From: Marinomonas alcarazii
Lineage (GTDB): Bacteria; Pseudomonadota; Gammaproteobacteria; Pseudomonadales; Marinomonadaceae
Length of the DNA: 64,000 nt
Assembly (NCBI RefSeq): GCF_003208215.1
Contig: NZ_QKLW01000004.1
Coordinates: 62,001 to 126,000, forward strand
Direction of reading: 5' to 3'
In this document: positions 35,947-45,213 of the stretch, one piece after another
Position numbering within the stretch: position 1 is the first letter of the stretch
How the letters are laid out: each line of letters opens with the position of its first letter
The notes under the pieces: generated by a model
Databases searched by the model: none
What the model was told of the DNA's origin: nothing
Seen by the model: only the letters and a program-made list of their open reading frames with translations
Translations under genes and position numbers: made by a program

Positions 35947-36783
35947 ATGCTCAGTAGTACAAATACAATTACGCCGAATGGTTATATCAGGTTCAGGGAC
36001 TATCTGCAGAAAGTTTGCGGAATTTCGTTGAGTGATAATAAGCAGTATTTGGTTGCTAGTCGTTTAGGAAAAATCTTAGAAAGAGAAGGTTTTTCTAAAA
36101 TAGAGCAACTTGTAGATGCTTTAGAGAAATTTGGCGGCTCCAAATTGAAAGAAGAAGTCATTAATGCAATGACGACGAATGAAACCTTGTGGTTTAGGGA
36201 TACCCACCCGTTCACTATTTTGAAAGAGAAGGTGTTGCCAGAAATGACGGCATCTCCTTTGAGAATTTGGTCGGCTGCTTCCTCAACTGGCCAAGAGCCA
36301 TATTCTATTAGTATGGTGATTGAAGAGTTTAAATCCTCTCGACCAGGTGCCTTAAAAGCGGGTGAAAAGATAGTTGCTACAGATATCTGTACAAATATTT
36401 TGAAGCATGCCAAGCAGGGGGAATACGATAGCTTAGCAATCGCTCGAGGTCTTGGTGCAGATTTGCAAAAGCGTTACTTTGATAAAGTGAATGACACAAC
36501 TTGGAAGATTAAGCCGAACTTGGGTGCACGTGTTGAGTTCAAGTACTTGAACCTAATAGAGTCGTTTTCTATGTTGGGCAAGTTTGATGTGATTTTTTGT
36601 CGAAATGTACTGATTTATTTTACTGTCGATCTGAAGTTAGATATTTTGAAAAGAATGCATGCATCCCTTAAGCCAGGTGGGTATCTGTTTCTTGGTGGCT
36701 CAGAAGCGTTAAGCGGTCTGTCCGATTATTTTGAAATTGTTCAATGTCACCCTGGGATTGTTTATAAAGCTAAGGCTTTATAA
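35947..36783 (+). CDS. cheR: Chemotaxis protein methyltransferase CheR
   Basis: A 278-residue SAM-dependent enzyme that methylates glutamates of chemoreceptors. The N-terminal helical domain (residues about 10-80) is followed by the catalytic domain with TNETLWFRD, WSAASSTGQEPYSI for SAM binding, the ATDI motif, and FCRNVLIYF. It follows cheV and ends at a terminator, so cheV-cheR form one transcript, as in Vibrio and Pseudomonas next to flgB. Confidence 0.96.
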   Translation: MLSSTNTITPNGYIRFRDYLQKVCGISLSDNKQYLVASRLGKILEREGFSKIEQLVDALEKFGGSKLKEEVINAMTTNETLWFRDTHPFTILKEKVLPEMTASPLRIWSAASSTGQEPYSISMVIEEFKSSRPGALKAGEKIVATDICTNILKHAKQGEYDSLAIARGLGADLQKRYFDKVNDTTWKIKPNLGARVEFKYLNLIESFSMLGKFDVIFCRNVLIYFTVDLKLDILKRMHASLKPGGYLFLGGSEALSGLSDYFEIVQCHPGIVYKAKAL

Positions 36784-36811
36784 GTACTTTTCACTTCTTG
36801 TTCTTAAAATA

Positions 36812-36838
36812 GCCTGTCCTTTTTGGATGGGCTTTTTT
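36812..36838 (+). terminator. Terminator after cheR
   Basis: GCCTGTCC (36812-36819), loop TTTTT, GGATGGGC (36825-36832) and six T. The eight pairs include two G-U pairs. Confidence 0.8.
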
Positions 36839-36927
36839 GTCTCTTCTGTTCTATCTTTAAGTTTGCCGCTTTTTGCCGTGACGCTGATTAATTTAACTAA
36901 CTGTTTGAAAAGTATGGGTTTTATTTT

Positions 36928-36944
36928 TTGGCATCATAATTGCT
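36928..36944 (+). promoter_or_regulatory. Sigma-54 promoter of flgBCDE
   Basis: TTGGCAT, five bases, TTGCT. The GG (36930-36931) and GC (36942-36943) are exactly 10 nt apart as RpoN needs. It lies 45 bp before flgB, matching control of hook-basal-body genes by RpoN and FlrC/FleR-type activators in polar flagellates. Confidence 0.85.
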
Positions 36945-36988
36945 TTATCTACACCATATCAATTAAGACTCGTTTTATTGAGGGCTAG

Positions 36989-37381
36989 ATGGCTATTTCT
37001 TTTTCGAAAGCATTTGCAGGGCATGACAAAGCGCTTGAGTTCCGAAGCGCGAGAGCGGCTGTGCTCGCAAACAATATTGCTAATGCGGATACGCCAAACT
37101 ATAAGGCGAGAGATATCTCGTTTGACTCTTTATTAAATGACGAAAGTAATAAGTTGAAGCTTGCAGGCACTAACTCCCGCCATATTGCTGGAGAAGGATT
37201 TGCTGGTGAGCCTGAAGGGTTGCTTTATCGAAATGCTAATCAGCCTTCCCTAGATGGTAATACAGTGGACATGCAAAGAGAGCAAGCAGAGTACGCGCAG
37301 AACTCAATGCAGTTTGATACTAGTTTTATGTTTTTAGACCGAAAAATTAACGGTATGAAAAAAGCACTTGTTGGGAATTAA
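36989..37381 (+). CDS. flgB: Flagellar proximal rod protein FlgB
   Basis: A 130-residue axial protein. The N-terminal motif RAAVLANNIANADTPNYKARD is the rod/hook signature, and the C-terminal helix (QAEYAQNSMQFDTSFMFL) completes the D0 coiled coil. It starts a four-gene flgBCDE transcript under a sigma-54 promoter. GAGGG lies just before the ATG. Confidence 0.97.
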   Translation: MAISFSKAFAGHDKALEFRSARAAVLANNIANADTPNYKARDISFDSLLNDESNKLKLAGTNSRHIAGEGFAGEPEGLLYRNANQPSLDGNTVDMQREQAEYAQNSMQFDTSFMFLDRKINGMKKALVGN

Positions 37382-37386
37382 TAACG

Positions 37387-37836
37387 ATGTCTTTAAGTAA
37401 TATTTTTGCAATTTCTGGATCTGCTATGAGTGCTCAAACTGTACGTTTGAACACGATAGCCAGCAACATGGCTAACGTCGACAGTGCGGCAAGCTCAGCA
37501 GATCAGACATATCGTGCCCGCAAGCCGGTTTTTTCTCAGATGATGAACGATAGTATGCGTGAACGCGGTTGGGGAAACGTTAAAACAGATAATAGCGGTG
37601 CAGGCGTTGGGGTGAAAATCGATGGTATTGTGGAGTCAGATGCGCCTTTGCAACCACGTTATGAACCAGATCACCCAATGGCGAACGATGATGGCTATGT
37701 GTTTTACCCTAATGTAAATCCGATGGAAGAGATGGCCGATATGATGTCGGCTTCTAGATCTTTTCAAACGAATGTAGAAATTATGAACTCCGCAAAAAGT
37801 ATGATGCAGAAAATGCTCACGCTTGGGCAGTCATAG
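37387..37836 (+). CDS. flgC: Flagellar proximal rod protein FlgC
   Basis: A 149-residue rod protein with the axial signature SAMSAQTVRLNTIASNMANVDSAASS (N-terminus) and ending METM-like helix SASRSFQTNVEIMNSAKSMMQKML. The YEPDHPMANDDGYVFYPNVNP segment is typical of FlgC. It begins 5 bp after flgB and lies 10 bp before flgD. Confidence 0.97.
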   Translation: MSLSNIFAISGSAMSAQTVRLNTIASNMANVDSAASSADQTYRARKPVFSQMMNDSMRERGWGNVKTDNSGAGVGVKIDGIVESDAPLQPRYEPDHPMANDDGYVFYPNVNPMEEMADMMSASRSFQTNVEIMNSAKSMMQKMLTLGQS

Positions 37837-37846
37837 GAGCTGATTT

Positions 37847-38551
37847 ATGGCAAATATCTCTGATACAAAAGGTCTTGGCGGTCTAATCTCGCAATACGGG
37901 ACGGATGCTGCTAAGTCAAAAGCTGGTATTGAGAAGCCTGAAGTAACCAAAGAAGAGGCTGCGTTAGCAGATCAAAACGTCTTCTTAAAATTATATATAG
38001 AGCAGTTAAAAGGCCAGGATCCAACGGCGCCACAGGATACTAATGATATGGTGGCCCAAATGTCTCAGTTTAGCTCTCTAGAAAGGCTGACGAGCATATC
38101 TGATCAGCTTGAAAACATGGCGACTTCATTGACCTCCAATCAGGCATTAAGTGCCTCCACGTTGGTTGGTAAATCGGTGTTGATGGAAGGCAGTAAGACA
38201 AAAGTAACGGAAAGCTCGGAAGAGGTGCCGTTAAGGGTTGTTATACCTGAAAACTCTCAGGCAGCAACACTGAAAATTTATGACGCAGACAATCGTCTTG
38301 TACGTACAGCAACGCTGAACGATGCCAACTATAAGTGGGACAAGAAAGACGATGACGGAAATGTTTTGCCGCCTGGTGAATATCGCTTCTCCGCTTTCTC
38401 TACAAACGATAAGGGGGAGGTTTCTGCGATGAATACTCGCTTGCCTGCCCGTATTCAGGGAGTCACCATTAATGGTGAAGATGGAACGGCTTTGAATGTA
38501 GAAAATCACGGTAAAATTAAACTTACAACTGAATTAGAAATATTAGGGTGA
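37847..38551 (+). CDS. flgD: Flagellar hook assembly scaffold FlgD
   Basis: A 234-residue hook-cap protein. The N-terminal part contains FLKLYIEQLKGQDPTAPQDTNDMVAQMSQFSSLE, the FlgD hallmark. The C-terminal half is a FlgD-specific Ig-like/tudor part (LRVVIPENSQAATLKIYDADNRLVRT, GNVLPPGEYRFSAF). It caps the growing hook and is later replaced by FlgK. It is spaced 10 bp after flgC and 12 bp before flgE. Confidence 0.96.
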   Translation: MANISDTKGLGGLISQYGTDAAKSKAGIEKPEVTKEEAALADQNVFLKLYIEQLKGQDPTAPQDTNDMVAQMSQFSSLERLTSISDQLENMATSLTSNQALSASTLVGKSVLMEGSKTKVTESSEEVPLRVVIPENSQAATLKIYDADNRLVRTATLNDANYKWDKKDDDGNVLPPGEYRFSAFSTNDKGEVSAMNTRLPARIQGVTINGEDGTALNVENHGKIKLTTELEILG

Positions 38552-38563
38552 TTGGAGAGCATT

Positions 38564-40261
38564 ATGGGATTCAATACTGCATTATCAGGCATTAAAGCTT
38601 CTGCCGATTATTTAAGTGTTACGGGTAATAACATTGCCAACGCCGATACGACGGGCTTTAAAAAGTCACGTATTGAATTTGATGACCTCTACAACACCAG
38701 TGTTTTAGGTGCCGGAAGTGGTAACAGTATTGGTTCTGGTGTCAGTGTGAGCAAGGTTTCTCAAGAATTTGCTCCTGGCAACTTATCTTATACAGACAAC
38801 AACCTTGATTTAGCGGTTGATGGCACTGGCTTTTTTGTCTTGGATGCTGGGGTTGCGCAATCTTACACGAGAGCGGGTAATTTCAAGTTAGATGAGAATG
38901 GCTTTCTTGTGACTAACACGGGAAGTAATGTTCAAGGCTACAATGCTGTAGATAATGTGGTGGGTGGTAATTTAGAAGACCTCAAAATTCCAACTGATCG
39001 AATTGCGCCTGAAGCGACATCTGCGATGGAGTTGAAGGTGAACTTGAATTCAGACAGTAAGGACGTTCCGCCGTATATTAGTGCTGATTTTGATCCGATG
39101 AATCCTGACTCTTACAATTATACCCAGACGCAGGGTGTTGTTGACGCGAATGGCCAAACGCACGTTGTTACCTATTACTATTCAAAGAGTGAGTTGCCTA
39201 ATACCTACAAGGTCAATGCGACGGTAGACGGCAACATGACCGATGATGCTGGCGTTCCTTTCTTAGCGGAAACTTTTGCTACGTTTAATACAGCAGAAGG
39301 CGGTGTTGATTATAATGGAGATGGTATTCCTGAGCAGCCAAATCAGTTGCTTTATATTGGCGCTGCTGAGCCGGGCGCTGGAGACATCGCGGCGTTAACT
39401 CAAACGCCTTTGACGCTTAATGGCACTTTGGGTGGGGTGGCGATTACAGCTACGCTGGCTCCTGATGAAGTGCGTAATCATAGTTCTGTTGCCCGCGAGG
39501 CGTTTGATCCGCTAAATATTGATACTTATACCTACGGTAATACTAGAACAGTATATGACTCCTTAGGTGGCGCTCATACAATGGGGTATTACTTCATTAA
39601 GCAAGGTGAGAATAATAATTACGAACTGCGCGTCACATTGGATGGAGAGGAAAGTTATGTCGATCCGCTTACCGGTAATGACACGCGTTTCTTGAAAGAA
39701 AAGACAATGGTTAGCTTTGACGCGGCAGGTAATTTGATGGGGACCTATCGTGGTGTTGCTCCTTATGATATTGCGCAACCTATCGCTTTAGAGATTACAG
39801 GGTTAGACCCATCTAACCGAGGTAAGGTGGTGGAGCTGGATATGGTTGGTTCTACTCAGTTTGCGTTAGAGAATACCGACACCTTTGAGCAAGATGGATT
39901 CTCTGCAGGTGAATTGCAGGGTGTTTCATTTGATGATGACGGCATGTTAACGGCAACTTACACCAACCAACAAACGGCAATACTTGGCCAAGTTGCTTTG
40001 GCAACCTTTGATAGTACGGATGGACTTGTCCCTAACGGGCATTCTGCGTGGCTTGCAAGTAAAGGTTCTGGGCCAGCTGATATTGGCCGTCCTAATAGTG
40101 GCACGCTAGGACGAATTCAAGGTGGCGCGTTAGAAGAGTCTAACGTTGACCTAACGTCTGAATTGGTTGCGCTTATTGAGGCGCAGCGTAATTATCAAGC
40201 AAACAGTAAGACATTAGAAACAGAAAATACTGTGACTCAGACGATAATAAACCTTCGTTAA
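38564..40261 (+). CDS. flgE: Flagellar hook protein FlgE with duplicated middle domain
   Basis: A 565-residue hook subunit, much longer than the E. coli protein (402). The ATG at 38564 follows GGAGAG; an in-frame TTG four codons upstream is not needed. N-terminal GNNIANADTTGFKKSR and the C-terminal LVALIEAQRNYQANSKTLETEN form the D0 axial core. The middle holds two similar units: residues about 176-245 and 314-391. Each opens with FDP-x-N-x-D-(S/T)-Y-x-Y, passes GYY or TYYY, then a V-x-V-T-LDG-like strand. This suggests an internal duplication of the surface domain. A terminator follows. Confidence 0.95.
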   Translation: MGFNTALSGIKASADYLSVTGNNIANADTTGFKKSRIEFDDLYNTSVLGAGSGNSIGSGVSVSKVSQEFAPGNLSYTDNNLDLAVDGTGFFVLDAGVAQSYTRAGNFKLDENGFLVTNTGSNVQGYNAVDNVVGGNLEDLKIPTDRIAPEATSAMELKVNLNSDSKDVPPYISADFDPMNPDSYNYTQTQGVVDANGQTHVVTYYYSKSELPNTYKVNATVDGNMTDDAGVPFLAETFATFNTAEGGVDYNGDGIPEQPNQLLYIGAAEPGAGDIAALTQTPLTLNGTLGGVAITATLAPDEVRNHSSVAREAFDPLNIDTYTYGNTRTVYDSLGGAHTMGYYFIKQGENNNYELRVTLDGEESYVDPLTGNDTRFLKEKTMVSFDAAGNLMGTYRGVAPYDIAQPIALEITGLDPSNRGKVVELDMVGSTQFALENTDTFEQDGFSAGELQGVSFDDDGMLTATYTNQQTAILGQVALATFDSTDGLVPNGHSAWLASKGSGPADIGRPNSGTLGRIQGGALEESNVDLTSELVALIEAQRNYQANSKTLETENTVTQTIINLR

Positions 40262-40283
40262 TTTTCTGGAGAGAGAAGATTTA

Positions 40284-40318
40284 GGCCGGAGCAGCAACGC
40301 TGTTCTGGCCTTTTTTTT
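40284..40318 (+). terminator. Strong terminator after flgE
   Basis: A 12-bp stem (40284-40295 with 40299-40310, two G-U pairs), 3-nt loop AAC and eight T. It separates the flgBCDE and flgFGHIJ transcripts. Confidence 0.92.
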
Positions 40319-40354
40319 GGCTTTTATAAAGTGGTTTTTTACGCTTTTTGTAAG

Positions 40355-40371
40355 TTGGTATGCTTTTTGAA
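40355..40371 (+). promoter_or_regulatory. Weak sigma-54-like promoter before flgF
   Basis: TTGGTAT then TTGA with GG and GA 10 nt apart. The -12 element has GA instead of GC, so the match is imperfect. It lies 42 bp before flgF and downstream of the flgE terminator, where a promoter is expected. Confidence 0.4.
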
Positions 40372-40412
40372 AGGATATTGGCTAGTGGTCATTTTTTTCC
40401 GGGAGAATCGTA

Positions 40413-41156
40413 GTGGATAAGGCTTTATATTTGGCAATGAGTGGCGGTGTTCAAACAATGAATGCGCAAACTATTCACGCTAACAATCTTGCAAACGTCA
40501 GTACGACCGGCTTTCGCTCAGATTTTGAGCAAGCCCGCTCTATGCAAGTCTACGGTGATTATTATCCGAGTCGTGTTTACGCGATGACAGAAAACCCAGC
40601 TACACGCTATACGCAAGGTGACATGATACAAACGGGTCGAAATTTAGATGTGGCTGTGGCAGGTGATGGCTTTATCACGGTTTACGATGACAGTGGTCAA
40701 GAAGCATATACCCGTGCTGGAGATTTTCAGATTAATGCGGCAGGCCAATTGGTAACCGGACGAGGTTTGCCTGTTGCGGGAGTGGATGGTCCTATTTTTT
40801 TGCCACCTGCTAGTAGCATTAACATTACCGCGGACGGCTCGATTTCCATTGTTCCTCAGGGTGGCGCTGGTAATGAAGTAGCTGTGTTGAACCAGATTAA
40901 GCTGGTTAACCCAGATAGACAGAATTTACGCAAAGAAGAAGATGGTTTGCTGCATACCAGAGATGGCCAGGAATATGAGGCGGATCCTAATGTTCAGTTG
41001 GTGAGTGGTTTCATTGAAGGCAGTAATGTGAATGCTGTGGAAGAGATGACCCATATCATGAATTTGTCTCGTCGCTTTGAGATGAATGTCAAAATGATGG
41101 ATACCATTCGAAATAACGCAGACTCTTCGGCAAGAATATTACAACGTACGTCATAA
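40413..41156 (+). CDS. flgF: Flagellar proximal rod protein FlgF
   Basis: A 247-residue rod protein. The start is GTG at 40413 with GGGAGA 6 nt upstream. The axial N-terminus is MSGGVQTMNAQTIHANNLANVSTTGFRSDF, the inner motif is DGFITVYDDSGQEAYTRAGDFQINAAGQLVTGRG-like, and the C-terminus has VNAVEEMTHIMNLSRRFEMN. It is the first gene of flgFGHIJ. Confidence 0.96.
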   Translation: MDKALYLAMSGGVQTMNAQTIHANNLANVSTTGFRSDFEQARSMQVYGDYYPSRVYAMTENPATRYTQGDMIQTGRNLDVAVAGDGFITVYDDSGQEAYTRAGDFQINAAGQLVTGRGLPVAGVDGPIFLPPASSINITADGSISIVPQGGAGNEVAVLNQIKLVNPDRQNLRKEEDGLLHTRDGQEYEADPNVQLVSGFIEGSNVNAVEEMTHIMNLSRRFEMNVKMMDTIRNNADSSARILQRTS

Positions 41157-41197
41157 GCATGATGGTTAAACACGTATCGATGAATTAAGAGGTATTT

Positions 41198-41983
41198 ATG
41201 AATTCGGCATTATGGGTTAGTAAAACGGGTTTAAGTGCAATGGATAAGCAGTTGAACGTTGTTGCCAACAACTTGGCTAACGTTTCAACGACGGCTTTTA
41301 AGAAAGACAGAGCGGTATTCGAAGATCTGATGTATAAAACTGTTCGTGCTCCTGGTGGATTAAGTGCCCAAAACGCTGAATTGCCCTCAGGTTTGCAATT
41401 GGGAACAGGGGTAAAAGTGGGCGCATCTCAAAAAGATTTTTCTAATGGCGATTACAATATGACTGACCGTCAGCTTGATATCGCTATTCAGGGTAAAGGT
41501 TTTCTACAAGTGTTACAGCCTGATGGCACGATTGCTTATACGCGCGATGGTAGCCTTCAGTTGAACAGTCAAGGCCAGTTATCAACATCGGGTGGCTTGG
41601 TTGTAGAACCGGGTATTCAAATTGACCCAGATTCTATCGAGATCATGATCGCAGAAGATGGCATCGTATCTGTTCGTAAAAATGGTGACGCTGATGCTCA
41701 GCAAGTCGGGGCCATCAATATAGCGGGATTTATTAACCCAACAGGATTAAATTCTGCCGGACAAAATTTATTTACAGAAACCAATGCGAGTGGGCCACCG
41801 TTAGTTGGTGTACCAGGGACAGATTCATTGGGAACGATTGCTCAGGGTATGCTTGAAGCTTCTAACGTGAATTCGATAGAAGAACTTGTGAATATGATCA
41901 CGACACAGCGTGCTTATGAAATGAACTCAAAAGTGATTGCCTCTGCGGACGGTATGATGAGCTTCGCAATACAGCAGTTATAA
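41198..41983 (+). CDS. flgG: Flagellar distal rod protein FlgG
   Basis: A 261-residue protein, the normal length. KTGLSAMDKQLNVVANNLANVSTTAFKKDRAVFEDL, with the FlgG-typical segment YKTVRAPGG, then GSLQLNSQGQLSTSGG and the C-terminal SNVNSIEELVNMITTQRAYEMNSK identify it. It forms the distal rod, around which the P and L rings are built by the two downstream gene products FlgI and FlgH. Confidence 0.97.
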   Translation: MNSALWVSKTGLSAMDKQLNVVANNLANVSTTAFKKDRAVFEDLMYKTVRAPGGLSAQNAELPSGLQLGTGVKVGASQKDFSNGDYNMTDRQLDIAIQGKGFLQVLQPDGTIAYTRDGSLQLNSQGQLSTSGGLVVEPGIQIDPDSIEIMIAEDGIVSVRKNGDADAQQVGAINIAGFINPTGLNSAGQNLFTETNASGPPLVGVPGTDSLGTIAQGMLEASNVNSIEELVNMITTQRAYEMNSKVIASADGMMSFAIQQL

Positions 41984-41987
41984 TAAA

Positions 41988-42845
41988 ATGTGGATCATGA
42001 TGAAGATTAAATTTGCCTTATTAATTTTACTTAGTGTTTGCTTGTCTGGTTGTCTCACATGGGATGTAAATCAGCAAGCGGTAGCCAATGCAGCGGCCGC
42101 TGGTGCGGCGGCCGCTGTGACGGATGCTGTTATTGACGCTGTAGCTGATGAAGATAATGGTGAGGATGGTGCTTCATCCGAAGAGGCGCGTAAAGGCTAT
42201 GTGCCTGATCCTAATGATCCTTTAAATGGACCTAATATTAGTCAATCCATTCAGTCTGATGACCCTTATTACGCACCGGTATACCCGAGTGATATGACGC
42301 CTTCTCAGGCGCCAACCGGCGGTATTTATCAGGCTAATATGGGAGATGTTTTTTTTGGAGATCAAAAGGCCAGTAAGGTTGGGGATATTTTGACCATCAA
42401 CCTAAATGAAACAACAACCTCTACTAAGGCCAATGCGGCAACGGTTTCAAAGTCTTCTTCGGCAACAATAGAAAACCCAACGGTTCTTGGGCAGGAATTG
42501 AGAGTAGATACAACGCTGCCTCAGCAGGGAACAGATTTTAGTGGTAATGCTTCAGCTAACCAAAATAACAGCTTGAGCGGGACAATTTCAGTAACGGTTT
42601 ATAAGGCGTATCCAAATGGATTACTCGCCGTTCGTGGTGAAAAATGGCTGCGCTTGAATCAAGGTGATGAGTACATTCGCTTCTCAGGTATGGTTAGAAA
42701 GCAGGATATTTCTCCTGATAATACGGTAGAGTCTGAACGTGTGGCGGATGCAAGAATTACCTATTCGGGTACGGGAGATGTTGCCGCTGGAAGTGAGCAA
42801 GGTTGGGTGAGTCGTTTGCTTAATACAAGCAATATGCCATATTAA
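41988..42845 (+). CDS. flgH: Flagellar L-ring protein FlgH with an unusually long linker
   Basis: A 285-residue outer-membrane lipoprotein (usual length 220-240). The lipobox LSGC ends at Cys22 if the first ATG is used; ATGs at 41997 and 42000 are alternatives, and a GGA upstream slightly favours 42000. The ring domain begins near GGIYQANMGDVFFGDQKASKVGDILTI and ends DARITYSGTGDVA, as in FlgH. Between them lies an extended Ala-rich stretch (AAAAGAAAAV), then an acidic and Pro/Asp-rich linker to about residue 110. This extra segment is the likely reason for the length. Confidence 0.93.
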   Translation: MWIMMKIKFALLILLSVCLSGCLTWDVNQQAVANAAAAGAAAAVTDAVIDAVADEDNGEDGASSEEARKGYVPDPNDPLNGPNISQSIQSDDPYYAPVYPSDMTPSQAPTGGIYQANMGDVFFGDQKASKVGDILTINLNETTTSTKANAATVSKSSSATIENPTVLGQELRVDTTLPQQGTDFSGNASANQNNSLSGTISVTVYKAYPNGLLAVRGEKWLRLNQGDEYIRFSGMVRKQDISPDNTVESERVADARITYSGTGDVAAGSEQGWVSRLLNTSNMPY

Positions 42846-42894
42846 TTTAATGATCTAACTACAGGGGACTGGTTCCTCGTAAATGGGTGATGTG

Positions 42895-43974
42895 ATGAAG
42901 CACATAGCGCTAATTGTCTTATATTTTTTATCTTTTTCTGTTCAGGCTGAGCGTCTGAAAGACATTGCTAGTGTTCAGGGGGTTCGAGAGAACCAATTGT
43001 TTGGTTATGGCTTGGTGATTGGTCTTAATGGCACGGGCGACAGTACCGCATTTACCAATCAGAGCTTTGCAAGCATGTTGTCTCGGTTTGGTGTGACCTT
43101 GCCGGATGGAGTGAATGCAACGTCTAAAAACGTGGCAGCGGTTTCTTTGACGGCGACCTTGCCGGCTTTTTCTAAGCCAGGTCAGAAAATTGATGTGACG
43201 GTCTCTTCTATTGGTAACGCAAGCGCATTACGAGGCGGTACTCTTTTGCTTTCTACATTGAAGGGTGCGGATGGGGCTGTTTATGCAATTGCGCAAGGTA
43301 ACCTTGTTGTGGGTGGCTTAGGCGCTGATGGTTCAAGAAATTCCGTTAACGTGCCTACTGTTGGGCGAATTCCTAACGGTGCCAGCGTTGAGCGTATAGT
43401 GCCTAGTAGCTTTAATACCGGTGACACCTTGACGTTTAACTTGAATCGCCCAGATTTCACAACGGCTAAGCAAGTATCAGATAAGATTAATAACCTCCTT
43501 GGCCCTGGTGTGGCAACAACTCTAGATGCTACGTCTATTCGAGTATCGGCGCCAAGAGACCCAAGTCAACGTGTTACTTATCTGTCTATTCTTGAAAACT
43601 TGGATGTTGAAGTTGCTGAAGAGCGTGCTCGTATTGTGGTGAACTCTCGTACTGGAACCATTATTATTGGTCAGCATGTCAAAGTTTCACCTGCCGCCAT
43701 TACTCATGGTAGCTTAACTGTGACAATTCAAGAGGTGCCACCTGAAGTTGGTCAAGATGGAACAGTAACCGGCGGAGAGACAATCATATCGCCTCGTGAG
43801 GGAATTGAAATAGCCCCTGATAGTGGTCGTATGTTTGTGTTTGACCCAGGTGCTTCATTGAATGATATTGTACGTGCCGTTAATCAGGTTGGCGCAGCGC
43901 CAGGTGATGTTATGGCGATATTGGAAGGCTTAAAACAAGCTGGTGCTATTAATGCAGATTTAGTGGTGATATAG
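42895..43974 (+). CDS. flgI: Flagellar P-ring protein FlgI
   Basis: A 359-residue periplasmic ring protein. The ATG at 42895 is preferred over the one at 42883 because GGTGAT is correctly spaced before it, and it gives a compact signal peptide ([18 protein letters not shown]). [30 protein letters not shown] is the FlgI hallmark. The middle ([21 protein letters not shown]) and the C-terminus ([23 protein letters not shown]) also fit. It is assembled with help from FlgA and followed at once by flgJ. Confidence 0.95.
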   Translation: MKHIALIVLYFLSFSVQAERLKDIASVQGVRENQLFGYGLVIGLNGTGDSTAFTNQSFASMLSRFGVTLPDGVNATSKNVAAVSLTATLPAFSKPGQKIDVTVSSIGNASALRGGTLLLSTLKGADGAVYAIAQGNLVVGGLGADGSRNSVNVPTVGRIPNGASVERIVPSSFNTGDTLTFNLNRPDFTTAKQVSDKINNLLGPGVATTLDATSIRVSAPRDPSQRVTYLSILENLDVEVAEERARIVVNSRTGTIIIGQHVKVSPAAITHGSLTVTIQEVPPEVGQDGTVTGGETIISPREGIEIAPDSGRMFVFDPGASLNDIVRAVNQVGAAPGDVMAILEGLKQAGAINADLVVI

Positions 43975-43976
43975 AT

Positions 43977-44975
43977 TTGGTTATGAACTCAGTGCCGCCC
44001 AAACAAGACTTTTTTGCTGACTTTTCGACCTTGACTGACTTGAAAACTAAGGCGCAAAAAGACCCTGATGGCGCGTTAAAAGATGTGGCTCAGCAATTTG
44101 AATCCATTTTCATTAACATGCTGTTGAAAAATATGCGTAGCACTAACGAGGCAATCGGGAGTGGTTTGTTTGCTAGTGCTCAAACAAAGCAGTATCAGGA
44201 AATGATGGACTCTCAGATGTCGCAGAGTCTAGCGAGTTCTGGTGGTATTGGCTTATCTGACGCACTTATTCGTCAGTATCAAACACAGCAGCAGGCCCGT
44301 ATCAGCTCTCCTGAAGCCAAACAGCGTGGAGATACTGACTTTTTAAATCAAGTGGCAAAGCAGGACTTGGTTCGAATTCAGGCCTTGGCGCATCGAGCGT
44401 CGACGGAGTTTATTGAATCTGTACAGCAAGAGGCTAAGCAAAAAGCGTCTACTGGCGCTGCAGACGAGTCCTCTTCTACTGCTGCCCCTTCCGCACTTTC
44501 TGTTGTATTTGGATCCCCGCAGGAATTTGTTGATAACCTTTGGCCTCATGCTCAGCGAGCGGCCGAAAAGTTAGGGGTAAACCCCAAGGCTATATTGGCT
44601 CAAGCAGCATTGGAGACAGGGTGGGGTAAATACCCTATTGCTAAAGAAGATGGTGCGGCCAGTTTTAATTTATTTGGCATTAAAGCCGATACTCGTTGGC
44701 AGGGCGATAGGGCCGTTGTGAATACCTTAGAGTTTCGTGATGGTGTTGCTCGGCGAGAGAAAGCTGCGTTTAGGGCTTACGATTCTTTTTCGCAAAGCTT
44801 TGAAGATTATGCGAATTTTTTGTCTTCTAGTGAGCGGTATAAAGATGCCATTAATGCTGGGGATGACGCGTCAATGTTTGCCGCTTCTTTGCAAAAAGGC
44901 GGCTATGCTACAGACCCTAAATACGCTGAAAAAATTGAAAATATCCTTTCAAGCGAATGGTTTCAGCGGTTGTAG
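43977..44975 (+). CDS. flgJ: Rod-cap/peptidoglycan hydrolase FlgJ
   Basis: A 332-residue dual-function protein. Residues about 20-105 form the rod-binding domain (DVAQQFESIFINMLLKNMR). Residues about 175-332 form a glucosaminidase-type hydrolase (ILAQAALETGWGKY with the catalytic Glu, NLFGIKAD, FRAYDSFSQSFEDYANFL, KGGYATDPKYAEKI). The start is uncertain: TTG at 43977 has the best-spaced GGTGAT, whereas ATG at 43983 is the more usual codon. FlgJ digests the wall locally so that the rod can pass. Confidence 0.95.
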   Translation: MVMNSVPPKQDFFADFSTLTDLKTKAQKDPDGALKDVAQQFESIFINMLLKNMRSTNEAIGSGLFASAQTKQYQEMMDSQMSQSLASSGGIGLSDALIRQYQTQQQARISSPEAKQRGDTDFLNQVAKQDLVRIQALAHRASTEFIESVQQEAKQKASTGAADESSSTAAPSALSVVFGSPQEFVDNLWPHAQRAAEKLGVNPKAILAQAALETGWGKYPIAKEDGAASFNLFGIKADTRWQGDRAVVNTLEFRDGVARREKAAFRAYDSFSQSFEDYANFLSSSERYKDAINAGDDASMFAASLQKGGYATDPKYAEKIENILSSEWFQRL

Positions 44976-45131
44976 GCTTTTTTCTTGCCGTCTTGGCGCT
45001 TTTTTATTTTTAAATAAAATCGCCTAAAATCCTATATTGTGTTGTTAAAGTTAACTTTTTTCTTATTTTCATTTGTTTTGCACTCTCTTCCAAGAAAATA
45101 TTTCGAAATTAAATTCTACTAAATAGAAGCA

Positions 45132-45149
45132 TTGGTAAACTTCTTGCAT
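45132..45149 (+). promoter_or_regulatory. Sigma-54 promoter of flgK-flgL
   Basis: TTGGTAAACTTCTTGCAT: GG (45134-45135) and GC (45146-45147) lie 10 nt apart, with a full TTGCAT -12 box. It stands 65 bp before flgK in the 238-bp flgJ-flgK spacer. Confidence 0.8.
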
Positions 45150-45213
45150 CCTTAGTCGTTAGAGCGGGCTTTTAAAGCTTGGCTATTTTGAAAACGTACT
45201 AGAGGTGTGAGCA

